NCBI RefSeq assembly: GCF_003851685.1
Contig: NZ_CP027727.1
Location: 2,294,001-2,358,000, forward strand
Direction: 5' to 3'
Source: Pseudomonas sp. R5-89-07
GTDB lineage: Bacteria; Pseudomonadota; Gammaproteobacteria; Pseudomonadales; Pseudomonadaceae
Length of the DNA stretch: 64,000 bases
This document shows, piece after piece, positions 49,849-61,827 of this stretch; position 1 is the stretch's first letter, and each line of letters begins with the position of its first letter. A model generated the notes under the pieces. The model saw only the letters and a list, made by a program, of their open reading frames with translations, had not been told where the DNA came from and ran no database searches. Position numbers and translations under genes: made by a program.

Positions 49849-51348
49849 ATGCCTGCTACCCTCGAGCACTACATTAACGACCAGCGCGTAAGCCGCGATG
49901 ATCGCTATCAGGACGTCTACAACCCGGCCACCGGCGAAGTCACCGCGCGCGTCGCCCTGGCCAGCCGCCAGACCGTGGCTGAAGCCGTCGCTGCCGCCCA
50001 GGCCGCCTTCGCCAGCTGGGCCGACACCCCGCCGATCCGCCGCGCCCGTGTGCTGTTCGAATACCTGCACCTGCTGCGTGAACGCAAGGACGACCTGGCG
50101 CGCATCATCGTCGCCGAACATGGCAAGGTGTTTACCGACGCCCAGGGTGAAGTCGACCGTGGCATCGATATCCTCGAATTCGCCTGCGGCATTCCGAACC
50201 TGCTCAAGGGCGAACATTCCGACCAGGTTTCCCGTGGCATGGACAACTGGACGATGCGCCAGCCGCTGGGCGTGGTAGCCGGCGTGACGCCGTTCAACTT
50301 CCCGGTGATGGTGCCGATGTGGATGTACCCGATCGCCATCGCAGCGGGTAATACCTTCATTCTCAAGCCCAGCCCCACCGACCCGAGCGCCTCGCTGTTC
50401 ATGGCCGAGCTGCTGCGTGAAGCGGGCCTGCCCAAGGGTGTATTCAACGTGGTACAGGGCGACAAGGAAGCGGTGGACGCGCTGATCGAACACCCGGACG
50501 TCAAGGCCGTGAGTTTTGTCGGCTCCACACCGATTGCCCAGTACATCTACGAGAGCGGCGCGCGTCACGGCAAGCGCGTACAAGGCCTGGGTGGCGCGAA
50601 AAACCATATGGTGGTGATGCCCGACGCGGACATCGAGCGCACCGTCGATGCGCTGATGGGCGCCGCCTACGGCAGTGCCGGCGAGCGCTGCATGGCGATC
50701 TCGGTGGCAGTGCTGGTGGGTGATGTGGGTGATAAGGTCATCGCCGCCTTGACCGAACGTGCCAAGCAACTGCGCATTACCGATGGCCGCGACCTCAAGG
50801 CCGAAATGGGCCCGATTGTGTCCCGCGCCGCCCTGGAGCGGATCAGCGGCTACATCGAGCAGGGCGTGCAAGCCGGCGCGCAATTGCTGCTCGACGGCCG
50901 CGACTACGTGCCGTCCGAGCCTGGCCTGGAAAACGGCTTCTGGCTCGGCGCCACCTTGTTCGACCACGTGACTCGGGACATGAGCATCTACCGCGAGGAA
51001 ATCTTCGGCCCAGTGCTGGCCTGCGTACGCGTGGATGATTTTGCCGCCGCGGTGAAGCTGGTCAACGACCACGAGTTCGGCAACGGCGTCAGCTGCTTCA
51101 CCCGCGACGGCAACATCGCGCGCGAGTTTGCACGACGCATCGAAGTGGGCATGGTCGGCATCAACGTACCGATCCCGGTGCCGATGGCCTGGCATGGTTT
51201 TGGTGGCTGGAAGAAGAGCCTGTTTGGCGACATGCATGCCTATGGCACCGAAGGCGTGCGTTTCTACACCAAGCAGAAGTCGATCATGCAGCGTTGGTCG
51301 GAGAGCATCGAGCAGGGCGCGGAGTTTGCGATGCCGGTGTCGAAGTAA
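49849..51348 (+). CDS. mmsA: CoA-acylating methylmalonate-semialdehyde dehydrogenase
   Basis: A 499-residue ALDH-superfamily enzyme that converts (methyl)malonate semialdehyde with CoA and NAD to propionyl-CoA or acetyl-CoA. Family features: [17 protein letters not shown], oxidised-cofactor site [12 protein letters not shown], nucleophile Cys in [10 protein letters not shown], and MPVSK at the end. Its role may be in valine, inositol or beta-alanine breakdown; no mmsB gene follows. A REPIN ends the transcription unit. Confidence 0.9.
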   Translation: MPATLEHYINDQRVSRDDRYQDVYNPATGEVTARVALASRQTVAEAVAAAQAAFASWADTPPIRRARVLFEYLHLLRERKDDLARIIVAEHGKVFTDAQGEVDRGIDILEFACGIPNLLKGEHSDQVSRGMDNWTMRQPLGVVAGVTPFNFPVMVPMWMYPIAIAAGNTFILKPSPTDPSASLFMAELLREAGLPKGVFNVVQGDKEAVDALIEHPDVKAVSFVGSTPIAQYIYESGARHGKRVQGLGGAKNHMVVMPDADIERTVDALMGAAYGSAGERCMAISVAVLVGDVGDKVIAALTERAKQLRITDGRDLKAEMGPIVSRAALERISGYIEQGVQAGAQLLLDGRDYVPSEPGLENGFWLGATLFDHVTRDMSIYREEIFGPVLACVRVDDFAAAVKLVNDHEFGNGVSCFTRDGNIAREFARRIEVGMVGINVPIPVPMAWHGFGGWKKSLFGDMHAYGTEGVRFYTKQKSIMQRWSESIEQGAEFAMPVSK

Positions 51349-51373
51349 GCTTTACCTGCACCACATATCCAAT

Positions 51374-51459
51374 GTGGGAGGGGCTTGCCCCCGATAGCGG
51401 CGTCTCAGGCACTGTATCTGTGCCTGAACCACTGCCATCGGGAGCAAGCCCCCTCCCAT
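51374..51459. repeat. REP doublet (REPIN)
   Basis: GTGGGAGGGGCTTGCCCCCG at the left and CGGGAGCAAGCCCCCTCCCA at the right enclose a spacer with CAGGCAC...GTGCCTG. It lies 25 bp after mmsA. Confidence 0.85.
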
Positions 51460-51549
51460 ATTTTTTTTGACGTGCCAAACATAAAAGTCCAGTATGGAAT
51501 TATAAGTACAAAACAGTTGCCGCATGTCTTTCTTCACTCTTGCCAAACC

Positions 51550-51557
51550 AACAACAA
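51550..51557 (+). promoter_or_regulatory. Hfq/Crc-type CA motif before amino-acid binding protein gene
   Basis: AACAACAA (AAnAAYAA consensus) lies 17 nt before ATG 51575, overlapping the likely ribosome entry region. Confidence 0.45.
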
Positions 51558-51574
51558 CTTGCGAGAACCCGATC

Positions 51575-52351
51575 ATGAAGAAACCCCACCTCATTCCCGC
51601 CCTGGCCCTGAGCCTGTTGGCCTCCAGCGCATTGTTCGCCGCCGAGAAAACCCTGCGCATCGGCATCGAAGCCGCTTACCCACCGTTCGCGTCCAAGACC
51701 GAAGAGGGCAAGATCGTCGGGTTCGATTACGACATCGGCAATGCCCTGTGCGCCCAGATGAAGGTCAAGTGTGTGTGGGTGGAGGGTGAGTTCGACGGGC
51801 TGATTCCTTCCCTCAAGGTCAAGAAAATCGACTTGGCGCTGTCGTCCATGACCATCAACGAAGACCGCAAGAAGTCGGTGGACTTCACCCACAAGTATTA
51901 CTTCACCTCCTCACGCCTGGTGATGAAAGACGGCGCGGTGGTGGACGATCAGTACGCCAGCCTCAAGGGCAAGTCCGTCGGCGTGCAGCGCGCCACGACC
52001 ACCGACCGGTATGCCACCGAGGTGTTCGAGCCCAGGGGCATCAACGTCAAGCGCTACAGCAATAACGAAGAAATCTACATGGACCTGGCGGCGGGGCGCC
52101 TGGATGCGATCTTTGCCGACACCATCCCGCTCAGCGACTTTCTGTCGATGCCACGGGGCAAGGGTTACGCCTTTGTCGGCCCGGAACTCAAGGACCCGAA
52201 ATACGTAGGCGAGGGTGCCGGGATTGCGGTGCGCAAGGGCAATGGCGAGCTGGTCAGCGAGCTGAACGCGGCCATCGACGGCATCCGCGCCAGTGGTGAG
52301 TACCAGAAGATCTCGCAGCAGTACTTCAAGTCCGATATCTACGGCGACTGA
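51575..52351 (+). CDS. Periplasmic basic amino-acid binding protein
   Basis: A 258-residue HisJ/ArgT-type ABC binding protein. Signal [22 protein letters not shown], cleaved after Ala-Ala. Ligand-site blocks [23 protein letters not shown] and [20 protein letters not shown] match the Lys/Arg/Orn-binding group. It converges on dauR; the P. aeruginosa PA3865 binding-protein gene lies in the same place beside dauBAR, so D-/L-arginine or another basic amino acid is a good guess for ligand. No permease gene is nearby. Confidence 0.9.
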   Translation: MKKPHLIPALALSLLASSALFAAEKTLRIGIEAAYPPFASKTEEGKIVGFDYDIGNALCAQMKVKCVWVEGEFDGLIPSLKVKKIDLALSSMTINEDRKKSVDFTHKYYFTSSRLVMKDGAVVDDQYASLKGKSVGVQRATTTDRYATEVFEPRGINVKRYSNNEEIYMDLAAGRLDAIFADTIPLSDFLSMPRGKGYAFVGPELKDPKYVGEGAGIAVRKGNGELVSELNAAIDGIRASGEYQKISQQYFKSDIYGD

Positions 52352-52353
52352 GA

Positions 52354-52376
52354 TCGTTCCCACGCAGTGGGAACGA
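52354..52376. terminator. Bidirectional terminator-like hairpin
   Basis: TCGTTCCCAC pairs with GTGGGAACGA over a 3-nt loop, between the convergent binding-protein gene and dauR. This palindrome type recurs widely in P. fluorescens genomes. Confidence 0.6.
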
Positions 52377-52384
52377 CCATGTCG

Positions 52385-53010
52385 TTAACCTTTCAGTTCC
52401 TTCAGGTGCTTGTAGACCGTTGCCCGCCCCATGCCCAGCACGTTGGCCACATAGTTGGACGCGCTCTTGCCCTTGAACGCGCCTTCGGCGTGCAGTGCAA
52501 GGACCAGTTCGCGTTTGTGGTCGCGGGTCAGCAGGTTCAGGCTCAGCTGGCGCTCGCGCAGCCAGGCGTGCAGGAAGGTGTTGATGCGTTCCTGCCAGTC
52601 GTCCCGGAACAGGGCGTCCGGCTGGGCGATCAGCTTGCTCGGTGACAGGAACAGGTCCAGCGCGGCCTTGGCATTTTCAAGCAGCGAGATATTTAGGTTG
52701 ATGCACAGCACGGCCAGCCGCTGGCCGTGGTGGTCGTGCAGCACCGTGCTCAGGCTGCGAATCTTCTGGCCGTCCCAGTTGAGCTTTTCATACGGGCCGA
52801 TATTCACTTCGCTGATGTCACCGTCCAGCATGTCCTCCAGCGAGGAGTCGTCACCCAGGCTGCGTTTGGACAGGTTATTGGCGATGTAGTCGACGGTTTG
52901 CGTTCGCAGGTCATGCAGCACCACTTCCGCATGGGGAAAGAACAACGTGGCGATCGCATCGGCAATCGCGCGAAAGTTCTGCATGACCTTGTCTTGTTCA
53001 ACACTGCTCA

Positions 53011-53011
<1 letters not shown>
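52385..53011 (-). CDS. dauR: DauR-type transcriptional repressor (YheO-like PAS + HTH)
   Basis: A 208-residue regulator: PAS_6/YheO-like domain (residues ~10-120) and a C-terminal HTH ending GMGRATVYKHLKELKG. In P. aeruginosa DauR represses the dauBAR operon and responds to arginine. ATG 53011 overlaps the dauA stop as TGATG. Third gene of the operon, same order as PAO1 dauB-dauA-dauR. Confidence 0.88.
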
Positions 53012-55106
<2,095 letters not shown>

Positions 55107-55190
55107 GGGTGCCTCCAAATAAACTAATTTGTCCATTATGGACTTTTAGTATTTGTTGGCAATCACCCCCCGAGAAAAAATGAGGACAAT

Positions 55191-55276
55191 GTGGGAGGGG
55201 GCTTGCCCCCGATAGCGGTGGGTCAGATAAGTGGTCATCGACTGGCACTCCGCCATCGGGAGCAAGCCCCCTCCCG
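55191..55276. repeat. REP doublet (REPIN)
   Basis: GTGGGAGGGGGCTTGCCCCC at the left and CGGGAGCAAGCCCCCTCCCG at the right. It lies between the dauB start and the xylH stop, six bp from the latter, and may help separate the two transcripts. Confidence 0.85.
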
Positions 55277-55281
55277 CAGGG

Positions 55282-56418
55282 TTACCGGCGCCCCCCCCGC
55301 GTACTCACATCCACCCACACCGCCAGCACCAGGATGCTGCCCTTCACGATCATCTGCCAGTAACTGTCCACATCCAGCATCGACATGCCGTTGTCCAGGC
55401 TGGTAATCACCAGCGCCCCAAGCAACGCGCCGTACACCGTGCCCGAGCCGCCGCGCATCGAGGTGCCGCCGATAAAGCACGCGGCGATGGCGTCCAGTTC
55501 GCCCATGTTTCCCGCCGACGGTGAGCCGGCGGCCAGGCGTGCGGTGTTGACCAGGCCGGCGAGGGCGCACATCACGCCCATGATGCCGAAGATCCACAGT
55601 TTCACCGCCTGCACGTTGATGCCCGACAGCCGCGTGGCTTCCATATTGCTGCCCACCGCATACACGCGGCGGCCGAAGACGGTCTGGCTGGTGACGTAGC
55701 TGAACACGCCGAGCAGCACCAGCAGCAGCAACACCGGCACCGGGATACCGTCGTAGCTGTTGAGGGTGGTGACAAACCCGGCCAGCACCGCACCGATCAG
55801 CGCCACGCGCAGCACGTCGCGCACCAGGGAATGTGCGGCCAGGCCATGCAGGGCGCGGTTGCGCCGTTGTTTCCAGGTGAGGAACAGGGTCAGCGCGAAC
55901 AGCACCACGCCCAGCCCGATGCCCACGGCGTGCGGCAGGTACCCCTGGCCGACGTACACCAATGAAGGCGACACCGGCGCAATGGTGGTGCCGCCGGTGA
56001 TGCCCAGCAGGATCCCGCGAAACGCCAGCATCCCGCCCAGGCCGACAATGAACGAGGGGATGCGCAGGTAGGCGGTCATGTAGCCATTGGCCAGGCCGAT
56101 CATCAGGCCGCACAGCGCCACCAGGCTCAGGTTGGCCAGCAGCGGAATGTGGTAAACCACATCCAGGATCGCCGCCAGCCCGCCCAGCAATCCGAGCAAC
56201 GACCCCACCGACAAATCGATTTCGCCACTGATGATCACCAGCACCATGCCGCACGCGAGGATCCCGGTGATGGACATCTGCCGCAGCAGGTTGGACAGGT
56301 TGCGCGGCGTGAGAAAGCCGCCCTCGGTCTGCCAACTGAAAAACAGCCAGATGAACGCCACGGCGATCACCAAGGCGAGCATTTTGTAGCGGGTGAAAAG
56401 CTGTTTGACCTGATTCAT
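55282..56418 (-). CDS. xylH: D-xylose ABC transporter permease
   Basis: A 378-residue inner-membrane permease of the ribose/xylose type with about 10 hydrophobic segments. The motif GEIDLSVGSLLGLLGG (near residue 65) and ARLAAGSPSAGNMGELDAIAACFIGGTSMRGGSGTV near 275 (the EAA-like loop) are characteristic. Third gene of xylFGH; it directly abuts xylG. Confidence 0.93.
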   Translation of the reverse strand: MNQVKQLFTRYKMLALVIAVAFIWLFFSWQTEGGFLTPRNLSNLLRQMSITGILACGMVLVIISGEIDLSVGSLLGLLGGLAAILDVVYHIPLLANLSLVALCGLMIGLANGYMTAYLRIPSFIVGLGGMLAFRGILLGITGGTTIAPVSPSLVYVGQGYLPHAVGIGLGVVLFALTLFLTWKQRRNRALHGLAAHSLVRDVLRVALIGAVLAGFVTTLNSYDGIPVPVLLLLVLLGVFSYVTSQTVFGRRVYAVGSNMEATRLSGINVQAVKLWIFGIMGVMCALAGLVNTARLAAGSPSAGNMGELDAIAACFIGGTSMRGGSGTVYGALLGALVITSLDNGMSMLDVDSYWQMIVKGSILVLAVWVDVSTRGGRR

Positions 56419-57975
56419 CTACGCGGTCTTCCGATCGTTATTGTTTTGGCTGAGCGCGGCGGCGAGCACCTGTTCCTGGGTGAGCCCCTGGTTGATGAAG
56501 TCGCCCCGCAACTGGCCGTCGCCGATCACCAGCACGCGGTTGGACACGCCGAGCACTTCAGCAAGTTCCGACGAGACCATGATGATCGACACGCCTTCGG
56601 CCGCCAGGGCGCCCATCAGTTTGTAGATTTCATACTTGGCGCCCACGTCCACCCCGCGCGTGGGCTCGTCCAGGATCAGCACCTTGGGCTTGGTCATCAG
56701 CATTTTCGCCAACACGGCTTTTTGCTGGTTGCCGCCGGACAGGCTGGTGATCGGCAGAAAGGGGCTGGCCGTCTTGAGGTGCATGCGGGCGATCTGCTGG
56801 TCGATGCTGCCCAGTTCGGCTTCGGCGTCGATGCGGGTCAGGTGGGCGTAGGTGTCGAGCACCGCCAGGGTGATGTTCTGGCCAACGCCCAGGTCGGGAA
56901 TGATGCCCTGACGCTTGCGGTCTTCAGGCACCATGCACAGCCCGGCGCGAATCGACTTGAGCGGGGTGCGCGTGTCGATCACCTGGCCCTCCAGCCACAC
57001 CTCGCAGCTGTAGCGTCCGGGGTAGGCGCCGAACAGTGCCGACACCAGTTCCGTGCGCCCGGCGCCCACCAGCCCGGCGATGCCGAGGATTTCGCCGCGC
57101 CTGAGCACGAAGGAGACATCGTCGACGCGCTTGCGCTTGGGGTTGTCGACGTCATAGCAGGTGACGTTGCGCGCTTCGAAGATCACCTCGCCCACCTCGT
57201 GAGGCTCGGTGGGGTAGAGGTTGCTCATTTCGCGGCCGACCATTTGCGTGATGATCCGTGGGATGTCCATGTCGGCCATGGCGGTGGTCGCAATGTGCTT
57301 GCCATCGCGAATCACCGCGATGGTGTCACACACGGCGGCCACTTCATCGAGCTTGTGCGAGATATACACACAGGCCACGCCCTTGGCCTTGAGGTCGCGG
57401 ATAATGTCGAGCAGCACCTCGATTTCCGAGCGGGTCAGGGCCGAGGAGGGTTCGTCAAGGATCAGCAGGCGCGCCTGTTTGTTCAGGGCCTTGGCGATTT
57501 CCACCAGTTGCTGGTAGCCGCCGCCGTATTGCGAGACCGGCAGCGCGACGTTCATGTCCGGTACCTTGAGTTCGCGCATCAACGCCTCGGCGCGGTGCAG
57601 CATCGCCGGGTAGTTCATGCGCCCGCCCGGCAGGGTCAACTCGTGGCCCATGAAGATGTTCTCGGCCACCGACAGGTCGGGCACCAGGGTCAGTTCCTGG
57701 TGGATGATGACAATCCCGGCGGCCTCGGTTTCGCTGATGGACTGGGCTTTGAGCGGCTGCCCGTCCCAGAGGATTTCGCCCTCCCAGGTGCCGTGCGGGT
57801 AGACCGCCGACAGCACCTTCATCAAGGTGGATTTGCCCGCACCGTTCTCACCGCACAGGCCGACGCATTCCCCCGGCCGTACCTTAAGGTCGATGCCGTT
57901 GAGGGCGTTGACACCGCCAAAGGTTTTGACGATGCCGTTCATTTGCAGCAAGTAGTCGGCGGCCATGGCGGTCAT
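56419..57975 (-). CDS. xylG: D-xylose ABC transporter ATP-binding protein
   Basis: A 518-residue double-NBD ATPase. First domain: Walker [11 protein letters not shown] near residue 39, signature [16 protein letters not shown], Walker [12 protein letters not shown]. The second domain has the degenerate [10 protein letters not shown] and [16 protein letters not shown]. It overlaps xylF by ATGA; a second ATG three codons downstream is possible. Confidence 0.95.
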   Translation of the reverse strand: MTAMAADYLLQMNGIVKTFGGVNALNGIDLKVRPGECVGLCGENGAGKSTLMKVLSAVYPHGTWEGEILWDGQPLKAQSISETEAAGIVIIHQELTLVPDLSVAENIFMGHELTLPGGRMNYPAMLHRAEALMRELKVPDMNVALPVSQYGGGYQQLVEIAKALNKQARLLILDEPSSALTRSEIEVLLDIIRDLKAKGVACVYISHKLDEVAAVCDTIAVIRDGKHIATTAMADMDIPRIITQMVGREMSNLYPTEPHEVGEVIFEARNVTCYDVDNPKRKRVDDVSFVLRRGEILGIAGLVGAGRTELVSALFGAYPGRYSCEVWLEGQVIDTRTPLKSIRAGLCMVPEDRKRQGIIPDLGVGQNITLAVLDTYAHLTRIDAEAELGSIDQQIARMHLKTASPFLPITSLSGGNQQKAVLAKMLMTKPKVLILDEPTRGVDVGAKYEIYKLMGALAAEGVSIIMVSSELAEVLGVSNRVLVIGDGQLRGDFINQGLTQEQVLAAALSQNNNDRKTA

Positions 57976-58973
57976 TGCCCGGCGATCTGCTCTTTGGTGT
58001 AGAAGCCGTCCTTCTCCAGCACGTCGATATTGGCCTTGGTCAGCGGCGTCGGCGTGAGCAGGATGGTGTCGACCTGCTTGCTGCCATTGTCGTACTGCGA
58101 GCTGTAGCTGGGCTTTTCATTGCGTGCCAGTTGCACCGACAGTTTGGCCGCCTCGGTGGCGATCAACTTGAGCGGCTTGTACACAGTCATGGTCTGGGTG
58201 CCGTCGATCACGCGCTTGATCGCTGCCAGGTCAGCGTCCTGGCCGGAAATCGGCACCTTGCCCGCCAGCTTCTGCGCGGCCAGGGCCTGGATCGCACCGC
58301 CGGCGGTGGCGTCGTTGGAGGCGACGATGGCGTCGATCTTGTTGTCGTTGCGGGTCAGGGCGTTCTCGACAATGCTCAGGGCCTCGGTGGGGTTCCATTC
58401 CTTGACCCATTGCTGGCCGACGATCTTGATGTCGCCCTTGTCGATGGCCGGTTGCAGCACTTTCATCTGGCCTTCGCGCAGCACCTTGGCGTTGTTGTCG
58501 GTAGGCGCGCCGCCGAGCAGGAAGTAATTGCCCTTGGGCGCCGCCTGCAGCACACCATTGGCCTGCATTTCGCCGACTTTTTCGTTATCGAAGGAGATGT
58601 AGGCGTCGATGTCCGCGTTGAGGATCAGGCGGTCGTAAGACACGACCTTGATCCCGGCCTTCTTGGCTTCGGCGACCGCGTTGGTCAGCACCGTGGCGTT
58701 GAACGGCACGATAACGATCACGTCGACGCCACGGGAGATGAGGTTTTCGATCTGCGAGATCTGCTTCTGCTCGTTGGCGTCGGCCGATTGCACGAACACC
58801 TTGGCGTCGAGCTTTTCTGCGGCCGCGACAAAGTAGTCGCGGTCTCGGGACCAGCGCTCCAGGCGCAGGTCGTCGATGGAGAAGCCGATTTTCGGATGCG
58901 CCGAATCGGCCATCACCGGCAGGGCGAGCAGGGCCAGGGCGGTGGCGAGCAGGGTACGTTTGAATGACTTCAT
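57972..58973 (-). CDS. xylF: D-xylose-binding periplasmic protein
   Basis: A 333-residue periplasmic binding protein. Signal peptide [24 protein letters not shown]; XylF-specific block [21 protein letters not shown] and [21 protein letters not shown] 58973 is preceded by AAAAGGACG and a perfect AACAACAA catabolite-control motif. First gene of the transport operon, downstream of xylA across a REPIN. Confidence 0.95.
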   Translation of the reverse strand: MKSFKRTLLATALALLALPVMADSAHPKIGFSIDDLRLERWSRDRDYFVAAAEKLDAKVFVQSADANEQKQISQIENLISRGVDVIVIVPFNATVLTNAVAEAKKAGIKVVSYDRLILNADIDAYISFDNEKVGEMQANGVLQAAPKGNYFLLGGAPTDNNAKVLREGQMKVLQPAIDKGDIKIVGQQWVKEWNPTEALSIVENALTRNDNKIDAIVASNDATAGGAIQALAAQKLAGKVPISGQDADLAAIKRVIDGTQTMTVYKPLKLIATEAAKLSVQLARNEKPSYSSQYDNGSKQVDTILLTPTPLTKANIDVLEKDGFYTKEQIAGQ

Positions 58974-58990
58974 GGTGGTGCGTCCTTTTA

Positions 58991-58998
58991 TTGTTGTT
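58991..58998 (-). promoter_or_regulatory. Hfq/Crc-type CA motif before xylF
   Basis: On the minus strand AACAACAA followed by TAAAAGGACG lies 17-25 nt before the xylF ATG, abutting the ribosome binding site. This is the strongest CA motif in the window. Confidence 0.6.
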
Positions 58999-59085
58999 GG
59001 AAAGACACAGGGTGGTGCGCCTGAAACTGTAGAGCGTCCTAGGGCGCTCTGTGCGTAGATTTGTCGCGCAAATGTCACTGCCCTC

Positions 59086-59186
59086 TGTAGGAGCGAGCTT
59101 GCTCGCGAAAAACGTCAACGATAACGCGAGACACTGGGTTAACCCTGTCGTTCTTGCGTTCTTCGCGAGCAAGCTCGCTCCTACAG
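59086..59186. repeat. REP doublet (REPIN)
   Basis: TGTAGGAGCGAGCTTGCTCG at the left and CGAGCAAGCTCGCTCCTACA at the right are a perfect inverted pair around a ~60-bp spacer. It lies between xylF and xylA and starts 10 bp from the xylA stop, so it could attenuate read-through or stabilise the xylA message. Confidence 0.88.
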
Positions 59187-59195
59187 AGGGGGGCT

Positions 59196-60512
59196 TCAGG
59201 TGTAGATGAACCGGTTTACAACGCCTTCGAGCATCTCCTGCCGGCCACTCACGGCCTGCGGGTCGAGTTCGTTGGCAAACGCATGTTCGGCCAGCGACGC
59301 CAGGCTGAACTCACCGGCCAGCACCGCACGGCCCAGGGACTGGTCCCAACCGGCATAACGCTGGTCCTTGAACTGTTGCAACTGGTCGTTCTGCACCATG
59401 GCGGCCGCGCGTTCCAAGGCCAGGGCCAGTACATCCATAGCGGCCACATGGCCGTGGAACAGGTCCACATCATCCAGGCTTTGGCGGCGCACCTTGGAAT
59501 CGAAATTGTAGCCGCCGTTCTTGAACCCGCCGGCCTTGAGGATTTCATAGGTGGCCAGGGTCATTTCCTCGACGCTGTTGGGGAACTGGTCGGTGTCCCA
59601 GCCGTTCTGCGGGTCACCACGGTTGGCGTCGATGCTGCCGAAAATGCCCAGGGACACGGCGGTGGCGATCTCATGATGAAAGCTGTGCCCGGCCAGGGTG
59701 GCGTGGTTGGCCTCGATGTTGACCTTGATCTCATGCTCCAGGCCGTACTCATGCAGGAAGCCAAACACCGTGGCGCTGTCGTAATCGTACTGGTGCTTGG
59801 TCGGCTCCTGGGGCTTGGGCTCGATCAACAGGTCGCCCTTGAAGCCGATCTTGTGCTTGTGCTCCACCACCATGCGCATGAACCGGCCGAGTTGTTCACG
59901 CTCGCGCTTGAGGTCGGTATTGAGCAGCGTCTCATAGCCCTCACGGCCGCCCCACAGCACATAATTGGAGCCCTTGAGTCGCAGCGTGGCATTCATCGCG
60001 CTGAACACCTGGGCCGCCGCGTAGGCGAACACTTCGGGGTCCGGGTTGCTGGCGGCCCCGGCGGCGAACCGCGGGTTGCTGAAGCAGTTGGCGGTGCCCC
60101 ACAGCAGCTTGATGCCGGTCTGTTCCTGGTGACGCTCCAGGTGATCGACCATCTGCGCAAAGTGGTTGCGGTACTCCTTGAGCGAACTGCCTTCGGGGGC
60201 CACGTCGGTGTCGTGGAAACTGTAGTAATCGATGCCCAGCTTGGAGAAAAATTCAAACGCGGCTTCTGCCTTGCCGATGGCCAGTTCCATCGGATCGCCG
60301 CTGCGCTGCCACGGCCGCTTGAAAGTACCCACGCCAAACATATCCGCCCCCGGCCACACAAAGGTGTGCCAGTAACAGGCGGCCATGCGCAGGTGTTCAC
60401 GCATGGGTTTGCCGAGGATCAGTTTGTTCGCATCGTAATGACGAAAGGCGAGAGGGGCGTCGCTGGCAGGGCCTTCGAAGCGAACCTTCTCGACACCGGG
60501 GAAGTACGGCAT
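59196..60512 (-). CDS. xylA: Xylose isomerase
   Basis: A 438-residue class II xylose isomerase converting D-xylose to D-xylulose. Active-site blocks: [13 protein letters not shown] (catalytic His), [35 protein letters not shown] with metal ligands, and [18 protein letters not shown]. The start ATG 60512 has AAGGA at 6-nt spacing. Divergent from xylR. Confidence 0.96.
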   Translation of the reverse strand: MPYFPGVEKVRFEGPASDAPLAFRHYDANKLILGKPMREHLRMAACYWHTFVWPGADMFGVGTFKRPWQRSGDPMELAIGKAEAAFEFFSKLGIDYYSFHDTDVAPEGSSLKEYRNHFAQMVDHLERHQEQTGIKLLWGTANCFSNPRFAAGAASNPDPEVFAYAAAQVFSAMNATLRLKGSNYVLWGGREGYETLLNTDLKREREQLGRFMRMVVEHKHKIGFKGDLLIEPKPQEPTKHQYDYDSATVFGFLHEYGLEHEIKVNIEANHATLAGHSFHHEIATAVSLGIFGSIDANRGDPQNGWDTDQFPNSVEEMTLATYEILKAGGFKNGGYNFDSKVRRQSLDDVDLFHGHVAAMDVLALALERAAAMVQNDQLQQFKDQRYAGWDQSLGRAVLAGEFSLASLAEHAFANELDPQAVSGRQEMLEGVVNRFIYT

Positions 60513-60522
60513 GGCGTTTTCC

Positions 60523-60530
60523 TTATTGTT
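60523..60530 (-). promoter_or_regulatory. Hfq/Crc-type CA motif before xylA
   Basis: AACAATAA on the minus strand overlaps the 5' side of the ribosome binding site AAGGA of xylA and fits AAnAAYAA. Confidence 0.5.
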
Positions 60531-60577
60531 CTTGGCGGTGTCTGGATACTAGCAACGGCACCCGGGCTGCTGATTAT

Positions 60578-60605
60578 GAAAATCACCAAGGGGTGGTGCG
60601 ATTTT
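60578..60605. promoter_or_regulatory. Candidate XylR operator between xylA and xylR
   Basis: GAAAATCACC ... GGTGCGATTTT is an imperfect inverted repeat in the middle of the 139-bp xylA-xylR gap. Its position suits an AraC-type activator, but I have no consensus to test it against. Confidence 0.35.
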
Positions 60606-60644
60606 GTGCAGCGAGGGCTAGTCTGTATCCACCGGCAAAAGGAC

Positions 60645-60652
60645 AAGAACAA
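60645..60652 (+). promoter_or_regulatory. Hfq/Crc-type CA motif at xylR start
   Basis: AAGAACAA fits AAnAAYAA and ends on the first base of the xylR start codon, downstream of the ribosome binding site AAGGA. Confidence 0.42.
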
Positions 60653-61827
60653 TGAAAACCCTACCGCCCGTTCACCGCATCGCCTTGCTGTTCAATGGCA
60701 GCAAAATCTACGACCGCGGCATCATCGCCGGCATCGGCAATTACCTGAGCAGCACCCGCGTGTCCTGGGATTTGTTTCTGGAGGAAGATTTCCTGTGCCG
60801 CCTGCGTGGCATCGAGCGCTGGCAGGGCGATGGCATCATCGCCGACTTCGATGACCCGCTGATCGGCGAGGCGCTGGCCGGGAGCAGGGTGCCGGTGGTG
60901 GCGGTGGGCGGCTCGTATGAGGACGTCAGCCAGTATCCGAAGGGGATTCCCTATGTGGCGACCGATAATCATGCGTTGATGAAGTTGGCTTACGAGCACC
61001 TGGTCGAGGCCGGGTTGACGCGGTTTGCCTGTTTCAGCCTGCCCCAGGCTCAGGCCAATCGCTGGGCCCAGGAGCGGGAAAAGGCCTTTCGCCGGTTGAT
61101 GCAGCGCGATGGCCTGCACGTCGAGGTGTATCGCGGCCTGGGTACCAGCGCGCCGTTATGGGACAGCGCGGTGGAGCAGCAGATTGCCTGGCTGCACAGC
61201 CTGCCCAAGCCCATCGGCATTATCGCGGTGACCGATGCCCGTGCCCGTCAGCTGTTGCAAGCCTGCCTGACGGCGGGCATTGCGGTGCCCGAGGAAGTGG
61301 CGTTGATCGGCATCGACAACGACCCGCTGACCCGCACGCTGACGCGGGTGCCGCTCAGTTCGGTGATCCAGGGCACCGAGACCATGGGCCGTACCGCCGC
61401 CGCGCTGCTGCATCAGATGCTGCATGGCAAACCCTGCGCGGGCACGCAGATTCTGGTGCCGCCGGAGGCGATCAATGTGCAGGCCTCCAGCCTGCACCAG
61501 CCTTTGGGCAATCCCTATGTGATGCAGGCCTTGCTGTTCATTCGTCAATACGCGTGCCAGGGCATCAAGACCGCGCAGGTGGCGGCGTATGTCGGGGTGT
61601 CGCGCTCATCGCTGGAGTCGCACTTTCGCAAGGTGCGCGGGTGCAGCGTGCACGACGAGATCCTGCGCTTCAAACTCGCCGCCGCCGCCAAGGGCCTGGA
61701 AAACCAGGCCCTGGCGATTGCCGATATTGCGCAGACCTGTGGCTTCAAATCGGCGCAATACCTGCACACGGTGTTTCGTCGCGAATACGGTTGCACGCCG
61801 AGGCAGTACCAGCACGGCGCAGCTTAG
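60652..61827 (+). CDS. xylR: XylR, AraC-family xylose operon activator
   Basis: A 391-residue regulator with an N-terminal periplasmic-binding-protein-like (LacI-type) sensor (~1-275: KIYDRGIIAGIGNYL, GIDNDPLTRTLTRVPLSSV) and a C-terminal double HTH (~285-388: RQYACQGIKTAQVAAYVGVSRSSLESHFRK, IADIAQTCGFKSAQYLHTVFRREYG). This matches E. coli XylR, which activates xylA and xylF with xylose. Divergent from xylA; its stop overlaps the oprB stop. Confidence 0.95.
   Translation: MKTLPPVHRIALLFNGSKIYDRGIIAGIGNYLSSTRVSWDLFLEEDFLCRLRGIERWQGDGIIADFDDPLIGEALAGSRVPVVAVGGSYEDVSQYPKGIPYVATDNHALMKLAYEHLVEAGLTRFACFSLPQAQANRWAQEREKAFRRLMQRDGLHVEVYRGLGTSAPLWDSAVEQQIAWLHSLPKPIGIIAVTDARARQLLQACLTAGIAVPEEVALIGIDNDPLTRTLTRVPLSSVIQGTETMGRTAAALLHQMLHGKPCAGTQILVPPEAINVQASSLHQPLGNPYVMQALLFIRQYACQGIKTAQVAAYVGVSRSSLESHFRKVRGCSVHDEILRFKLAAAAKGLENQALAIADIAQTCGFKSAQYLHTVFRREYGCTPRQYQHGAA

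Noticed and set aside
49741..51237. N-terminal extension of the LysR frame, giving 811 codons
   Set aside because: The extension is antisense to mmsA; the HTH starts right after ATG 49740, as in all LysR proteins.
56149..58002. 617-codon plus-strand frame
   Set aside because: Antisense to xylG and xylH, which have intact family motifs.
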